A stretch of DNA of 18,963 nucleotides from Acidithiobacillus sp. (lineage in GTDB: Bacteria > Pseudomonadota > Gammaproteobacteria > Acidithiobacillales > Acidithiobacillaceae): assembly GCA_028065135.1 (NCBI GenBank), contig JAPTWR010000125.1, forward strand, positions 1-18,963, read 5' to 3'. Both the position numbers and the translations under genes were made by a program. Below, piece after piece: positions 15,002-18,963 of the stretch (position 1 is its first letter; the number at the start of each line of letters is the position of its first letter). The notes under the pieces were generated by a model. That model was not told the origin of the DNA. It made no database searches and saw nothing but the letters and a program-made list of their open reading frames with translations.

Positions 15002-16265
15002 AAAGTTAATATTCATTTGGCTGCTATCGCTTATAACATGGACTGTTGCACTTCCCGCCCAGGCAGCGCTCACGGTGCAAATCACCAAAAGTGTTGCCTC
15101 GGCTCTGCCTATCGCCATTCCTTCCTTTGGTCCGGGCATAGCCGGGCAGCCAACCGTCGCCGATGTGGTCCGTAATGACCTGCGCCACAGCGGCTTGTTC
15201 CGGGTCATTGACCCGGCGGGCTACCCCGGCGACCCGCGCTCGCCCAGCGGCGTGAAGGCGGCCGACTGGACAACGGTGGGCGCCACCGGCCTTGCCGTGG
15301 GCTCTGTGGAACCGCTGAACGGCGGGTATGTGGTCAATGTCTATGTCTACAACGTCAGCACGGGGCAGGAACTCGTCGCCAAACGTTTCACCTGCTCCGC
15401 CGCTGAATTGCACATGACCGCGCACCACGTCGCGGATGTCATCTACCAGGCCTTTACCGGCAAACCCGGCCCCTTCGCCAGCCGGATCGCCTATGTCCGG
15501 CAGACCGGAGAAAATTACGAACTGCTGGTGGCTGAATCCGATGGCTGGAATCCGCACCCCATCGTGCGCGGTATCATGCCGGTGTTTTCACCAGTCTGGT
15601 CGCCGGATAATCACCGCCTGGCCTATACGACCTACGCCAATGCCCGGGCCGTGATTTATGTGCAGGATCTGGCTACCGGACGGCGCCAGTCCATCGCCCC
15701 CGGCGGCGAGATTGTCAGTGCTCCGGCTTTTTCGCCCAACGGCGAAGAATTGGCGTATGCCCGCTCCTCCGGCGGCCATACGGAACTCTACGTGGCGAAT
15801 TTGCGCACCGGACAGCGCCGCAAGCTCACCAACGATGACGCTATCAATACTTCCCCGACCTGGTCAGCGGACGGCAGTCGGATCATATTTGTCTCCGACC
15901 GCGCCGGTGGTCCGCAGATCTATGAAATGAACGCGAGCGGCGGCGGCGTGCATCGCCTGAGCTACGACGGCAACTACAATGCCGGTCCGGTCTATTCGCC
16001 CGCGGGCAATGCGATCGCCTTCATTCACCGCACCGCTGGCGTCTATGCCCTCGCCGTGATGAAGCCGGATGGCAGCGGTGTGCGCGTGCTGGATGCCCAG
16101 GGCAATTGCGATCATCCGAGCTTCGCCGGTAACGGCCAGATGATCCTCTACGGCACCCAGCGCGGCGGGCACAAAGTGCTGGCGGAGGTCAGTCTGGACG
16201 GCAAGACCATGGCCATTCTGCACAGTAATGCGGGGGAGGATAGCCAGCCGGCCTGGTCCCATTAA
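14994..16265 (+). CDS. tolB: Periplasmic Tol-Pal protein TolB
   Basis: Periplasmic beta-propeller protein that binds Pal and TolA and cycles between them during cell-envelope constriction. 423 residues, normal length. A signal peptide runs to an AQA cleavage site near residue 24, followed by the N-terminal domain (to about 160, with FGPGIAGQPTVADVVRNDL) and a six-bladed propeller whose blades show repeats such as SPVWSPDNHRLAY, APAFSPNGEELAYA and SPTWSADGSRIIFVSDR. AAGGAG lies just before the ATG inside tolA. This is the last gene of the plus-strand tol unit; pal does not follow but lies on the opposite strand 2.2 kb away. Confidence 0.97.
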   Translation: MAKKLIFIWLLSLITWTVALPAQAALTVQITKSVASALPIAIPSFGPGIAGQPTVADVVRNDLRHSGLFRVIDPAGYPGDPRSPSGVKAADWTTVGATGLAVGSVEPLNGGYVVNVYVYNVSTGQELVAKRFTCSAAELHMTAHHVADVIYQAFTGKPGPFASRIAYVRQTGENYELLVAESDGWNPHPIVRGIMPVFSPVWSPDNHRLAYTTYANARAVIYVQDLATGRRQSIAPGGEIVSAPAFSPNGEELAYARSSGGHTELYVANLRTGQRRKLTNDDAINTSPTWSADGSRIIFVSDRAGGPQIYEMNASGGGVHRLSYDGNYNAGPVYSPAGNAIAFIHRTAGVYALAVMKPDGSGVRVLDAQGNCDHPSFAGNGQMILYGTQRGGHKVLAEVSLDGKTMAILHSNAGEDSQPAWSH

Positions 16266-16277
16266 CCGACGCGGCGC

Positions 16278-16958
16278 TCAGGAACCCTGATAAGGCGTGG
16301 GATCGACAATCCCCGCCTTTTGAAAGCCTTCCCGACGCAGACGGCAACTGTCACAGCGACCACAGGACCGACCTTCGGCATCGAGCTGGTAGCAGGAGCG
16401 GGTCATGCCGTAATCCACACCCAAACTGCTGCCGAGACGAATGATCTCGCTCTTGTTGAGAAACTGCAGGGGCGCATGAATACGCGGTCCGCGGGCTTCG
16501 TCCCCGAGACGGGTGGCCACCTGCGCCAGCGCCTCAAAAGCCTGTACGAATTCGGGGCGACAGTCCGGATAACCGCTGTAATCCTGGCTGTTCACTCCCA
16601 GAAAGATATCTCTGGCTCGCAGCACTTCCGCCAACGCCAGCGCCAACGCCAGAAAGACGGTGTTGCGCGCCGGCACATACGTGATGGGTATGCCCGGCGT
16701 CAATCCGGTCTCGGGGACGCTGATTTCCGGATCGGTGAGTGCGGAGCCGCCAAAGGCCGCCAGATCAATATTGACCACCCGATGGCTGGCGGCGCCCATG
16801 GCCTGTGCCAGCAATCCCGCGTAGTGCAATTCTTCCTTATGGCGTTGCCCATAATCAAAAGAGATGGCGTGGACTGCAAAGCCGTCCCGGCGCATGAGCG
16901 CCAGCACGGTGGCGGAATCCAGTCCGCCGGAGAGGAGTACGACGGCAGGCGTTGGCAT
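16278..16958 (-). CDS. queC: 7-cyano-7-deazaguanine synthase QueC
   Basis: ATP-dependent enzyme that converts 7-carboxy-7-deazaguanine to preQ0, a precursor of queuosine in tRNA. About 226 residues. The PP-loop SGGLDS is at 10-15, followed by [13 protein letters not shown] and [14 protein letters not shown]; the C-terminal zinc site has four Cys in [19 protein letters not shown] chose ATG 16958, two bases after the queE stop; an in-frame TTG at 16964 would overlap queE but is less likely. Last gene of the minus-strand unit, ending 12 bases from the convergent tolB stop. Confidence 0.97.
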   Translation of the reverse strand: MPTPAVVLLSGGLDSATVLALMRRDGFAVHAISFDYGQRHKEELHYAGLLAQAMGAASHRVVNIDLAAFGGSALTDPEISVPETGLTPGIPITYVPARNTVFLALALALAEVLRARDIFLGVNSQDYSGYPDCRPEFVQAFEALAQVATRLGDEARGPRIHAPLQFLNKSEIIRLGSSLGVDYGMTRSCYQLDAEGRSCGRCDSCRLRREGFQKAGIVDPTPYQGS

Positions 16959-16960
16959 GG

Positions 16961-17605
16961 TCAATGTCCGGGCAGATCGCCCCAGATCAGTTTGTGCAAC
17001 TGAATCTGCAAGCGTACCGGCAGATGGTCAGCGAGTATCCATTCGGCGAGATCGCGCAAGGCAAGCGCACCATGGCTGGGAGAAAAGAGTATTTCACAGC
17101 GCTCCGCCAATGCCTCCCGCGCGAGTACATCTTTGGCCCAATCGTAATCGGCGCGACTGCAAAGCACGAATTTAATCTGGTCCTGCGGGTTAAGCAAGGG
17201 CAGATTTTCCCAGAGATTGCGTTCGCACTCCCCGGAGTCAGGGCTTTTGAGGTCGAGCACCTTCACCACCCGGGCGTCCACCCCCGCCACGGAAAGAGCG
17301 CCGCTGGTTTCCAGAAAGACTTCATAGCCCGCATCGCAAAGCTGCGTCATCAGCGGCAGCACATCGGCCTGTGCCAGCGGTTCGCCACCCGTCACCACCA
17401 CCAAGCGATTGCCGCCAGCGCGAACGGCCTCCAAAATCCCGGCAATTTGCTGCCATTCGCCGCCATGAAACGCGTAGGCCGTATCGCAATAATGGCAACG
17501 CAAGGGGCAGCCCGTGAGGCGCACAAAAGTCGCGGGGCGCCCGACACTGCGGGTTTCCCCTTGCAGGCTGTGGAAAATTTCCGTGATGCGGAGCCGCCCC
17601 TCCAT
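16961..17605 (-). CDS. queE: 7-carboxy-7-deazaguanine synthase QueE
   Basis: Radical SAM enzyme that rearranges 6-carboxy-tetrahydropterin to 7-carboxy-7-deazaguanine, the step before QueC. 214 residues. It has FHSLQGE at 11-17 and the cluster-binding Cys in GCPLRCHYC (C33, C37, C40; the CxxxCxxC radical SAM spacing) followed by DTAY, then VTGGEPL near 72-78 for SAM binding. The ATG at 17605 overlaps the cpoB stop as TGATG, and a GTG at 17608 is an alternative. No clear ribosome site precedes it, so translation is probably coupled to cpoB. QueD, which makes its substrate, is not in the window. Confidence 0.97.
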   Translation of the reverse strand: MEGRLRITEIFHSLQGETRSVGRPATFVRLTGCPLRCHYCDTAYAFHGGEWQQIAGILEAVRAGGNRLVVVTGGEPLAQADVLPLMTQLCDAGYEVFLETSGALSVAGVDARVVKVLDLKSPDSGECERNLWENLPLLNPQDQIKFVLCSRADYDWAKDVLAREALAERCEILFSPSHGALALRDLAEWILADHLPVRLQIQLHKLIWGDLPGH

Positions 17606-18408
17606 CACTTTTGGGCGGGTAATGCCTGCAACTGCGCCTCAGCCTTCTGTGCCGATGGCGTGCTCGAGTATCGCTTGATGATCTTGTCGAGGACGACGCG
17701 GGCTTTGCCGGACTGGCCGATGGCCTGATAGATTTCCGCCATGCGCAACATGGCTTCCGGCGCCTTGCTGCTTTGGGAGAAGCGGGTCTGCACGGTATCA
17801 AGACTTTTCAGCGCCGCGTCATTCTGGCCCAGCACATATTGCGCCTGCCCCAACCAGTAATACGCATCGGGAACCAGACTGCTTTGCGGATGCCTCTGGA
17901 TGAAGCCCTGCAGAGCGGTTACGGCGGAGCCGTACCGGCCTTGGCGCAGCAGATCGAAAGCCTGCTGGTAATCAGACTGCCCCAAGCCTTGGATCGTGGG
18001 CGCCGAGGTGTTACTTGCGGCGCTGGCAATGACCGCAGCGGAATTGATAAGCGCCGCGTTACTGGCGGTGATAGCCGTGCTGCTGGTACTGGTTGTAGCA
18101 GAAGTCAGATTCGCCAGTTGTGCGGTCAATGCCTGCTGCTGAGTCTGCAGGGCGTGGGTTTTGGTGTCCAGTTCGCCGCGCAGATCGCGGACCTCCTGTT
18201 CCAGACGCTGGGTCCGGGCGAGGAGGTCAGCCAGCGCGCTCTGGCTGCCTTTGCTGGCCTGCTGAACCGCCACCAGGCTGCTCAGTTCGCCCTGCATGAC
18301 CGCCATCTGCTGTTGCAACTGCAGCACTTTCTCGCCGGTTGACTCGGCCTGTGCAAAGGGGCTCAGGCATAGTAGGGAAAGGACGGGAAAAAGATGCCAG
18401 CGCTTCAT
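17605..18408 (-). CDS. cpoB: Cell division coordinator CpoB (YbgF)
   Basis: Periplasmic TPR protein that links Tol-Pal outer-membrane constriction to peptidoglycan synthesis in E. coli. 267 residues: signal peptide with an AQA cleavage site near residue 21, an N-terminal coiled coil at about 24-100 (trimerisation region), an unusually Ser/Thr/Ala-rich linker at about 100-138, and a C-terminal TPR domain starting at DYQQAFDLLRQGRYGSAV with PDAYYWLGQAQYVLGQ and EAMLRMAEIYQAIGQ repeats. I chose ATG 18408, about nine bases from GGAGAG; a TTG at 18414 is in frame but less likely. Lies 20 bases after pal, and its stop overlaps queE. Confidence 0.94.
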   Translation of the reverse strand: MKRWHLFPVLSLLCLSPFAQAESTGEKVLQLQQQMAVMQGELSSLVAVQQASKGSQSALADLLARTQRLEQEVRDLRGELDTKTHALQTQQQALTAQLANLTSATTSTSSTAITASNAALINSAAVIASAASNTSAPTIQGLGQSDYQQAFDLLRQGRYGSAVTALQGFIQRHPQSSLVPDAYYWLGQAQYVLGQNDAALKSLDTVQTRFSQSSKAPEAMLRMAEIYQAIGQSGKARVVLDKIIKRYSSTPSAQKAEAQLQALPAQK

Positions 18409-18428
18409 CAGCAAACTCTCCTTGGCGT

Positions 18429-18963
18429 TCAGCCCTTATAGCCACCGCTGTAAACGAAGTCCACGCGCCGATTTTTTGCCCAGCAGGCAGAGTCGTTCGT
18501 GGTACACAAGGGATTGTCCTTGCCAAAGCTAACGGTGCTGACCCGTGCCACGCTGACGCCCTGGGATTCCAGGAACTGTTTCACGGTCTCGGCGCGCTGT
18601 TCACCGAGGGCCAGATTGTACTCCTGGGTACCGCGATCATCGGTATTCCCCTCCAGACGGACCTGAATATGGGGATGAGCGACCATGAATTGCGCATTCT
18701 GGGTGGCAATCTGCTGGGCCTGCGCATCCATAGAGCCGCTATTGAATTCAAAATGCACCCGCAAATGCTGCGGCAAGGCGGCCAATTCAGCGGCGGTCAG
18801 GCCACTGTTGCCCCCGCCGATGGGACCGTTGGCATTGAGGTTCTGGCCATTGATGCCTTCACCGGCATAGCCGGCCGTGGCTGCGGAGTGGGCGGGAGCC
18901 ACCGCTCCGGCGTTAGTCGGAGCCCCGCTCCCCACATTGTGCGCACATCCCGCCAGCGTCAGT
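18429..18963 (-). CDS. pal: Peptidoglycan-associated lipoprotein Pal (N-terminus beyond window)
   Basis: Outer-membrane lipoprotein that binds peptidoglycan through an OmpA-like domain and partners TolB and TolA. The frame is open to the right edge. Its first visible residues LTLAGC form a lipobox whose Cys codon is at 18947-18945, so only part of the signal peptide is missing; a GTG at 18935 is internal and not the real start. A Gly/Ala/Asn-rich spacer follows, then the OmpA domain with VHFEFNSGSMD, EGNTDDRGTQEYNLALGEQRA and WAKNRRVDFVY, including the Asp and Arg that bind diaminopimelate. Two Cys close together (CTTNDSAC) could form a disulfide near the C-terminus. First visible gene of the minus-strand pal-cpoB-queE-queC unit. 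Confidence 0.95.
   Translation of the reverse strand, partial: LTLAGCAHNVGSGAPTNAGAVAPAHSAATAGYAGEGINGQNLNANGPIGGGNSGLTAAELAALPQHLRVHFEFNSGSMDAQAQQIATQNAQFMVAHPHIQVRLEGNTDDRGTQEYNLALGEQRAETVKQFLESQGVSVARVSTVSFGKDNPLCTTNDSACWAKNRRVDFVYSGGYKG

Noticed and set aside
18429..18935. Treating the GTG at 18935 as the start of pal
   Set aside because: The frame continues upstream into a lipobox (LAGC) at the window edge; starting at 18935 would remove the acylated Cys that Pal needs.

Overview
The window is a GC-rich, densely coded stretch of a Gram-negative proteobacterial chromosome. It carries 21 protein genes (two cut by the window edges) and no rRNA, tRNA, insertion sequence or CRISPR array that I can see. 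A Tol-Pal envelope system, a tripartite efflux pump with a lipoprotein outer-membrane channel, NadA and RuvABC place it in the Proteobacteria. The aspartyl-tRNA synthetase has the residue pair expected of a non-discriminating enzyme. Overall the content recalls an Acidithiobacillus-like acidophile, but that taxonomic guess is inference and should be checked by BLAST.

Layout. 1-4048 (minus): a tightly overlapping operon reading MFS permease, outer-membrane factor, then HlyD/EmrA-type adaptor; the adaptor runs off the left edge. 4049-4395: the only long gene-free stretch, AT-rich in its middle, with palindromes that look like operators and a possible 7-codon leader peptide. 4396-4725 (plus): a small DUF202 membrane protein, tail to tail with a MarC-family membrane protein (4752-5408, minus). 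5440-5478: a divergent control region with a good promoter. 5523-9461 (plus): FmdB-type zinc ribbon protein, aspS, nadA and a plsC-like acyltransferase. 9536-12545 (plus): yebC, ruvC, ruvA, ruvB. 12535-16265 (plus): ybgC, tolQ, tolR, tolA, tolB, joined by overlaps or very short gaps. 16278-18963 (minus): pal (cut at its N-terminus by the right edge), cpoB, queE, queC.

How the parts work together. YebC, RuvA, RuvB and RuvC form a recombination block whose last gene overlaps ybgC, so it may be co-transcribed with the tol genes. TolQ-TolR form the proton-driven inner-membrane motor, TolA spans the periplasm, and TolB, Pal and CpoB complete the system at the outer membrane and peptidoglycan. In the familiar order pal and cpoB follow tolB on the same strand. 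Here the pal-cpoB-queE-queC block is reversed and meets tolB tail to tail with a 12-base gap. QueE and QueC make the preQ0 precursor of queuosine and share a transcript direction with pal and cpoB.

Most of the window is ordinary housekeeping sequence, and I found no convincing new system. The points most worth a second look are the split and inverted Tol-Pal cluster, the sequence signature for a non-discriminating AspRS, the regulatory-looking island upstream of the DUF202 gene, and the atypical efflux permease.
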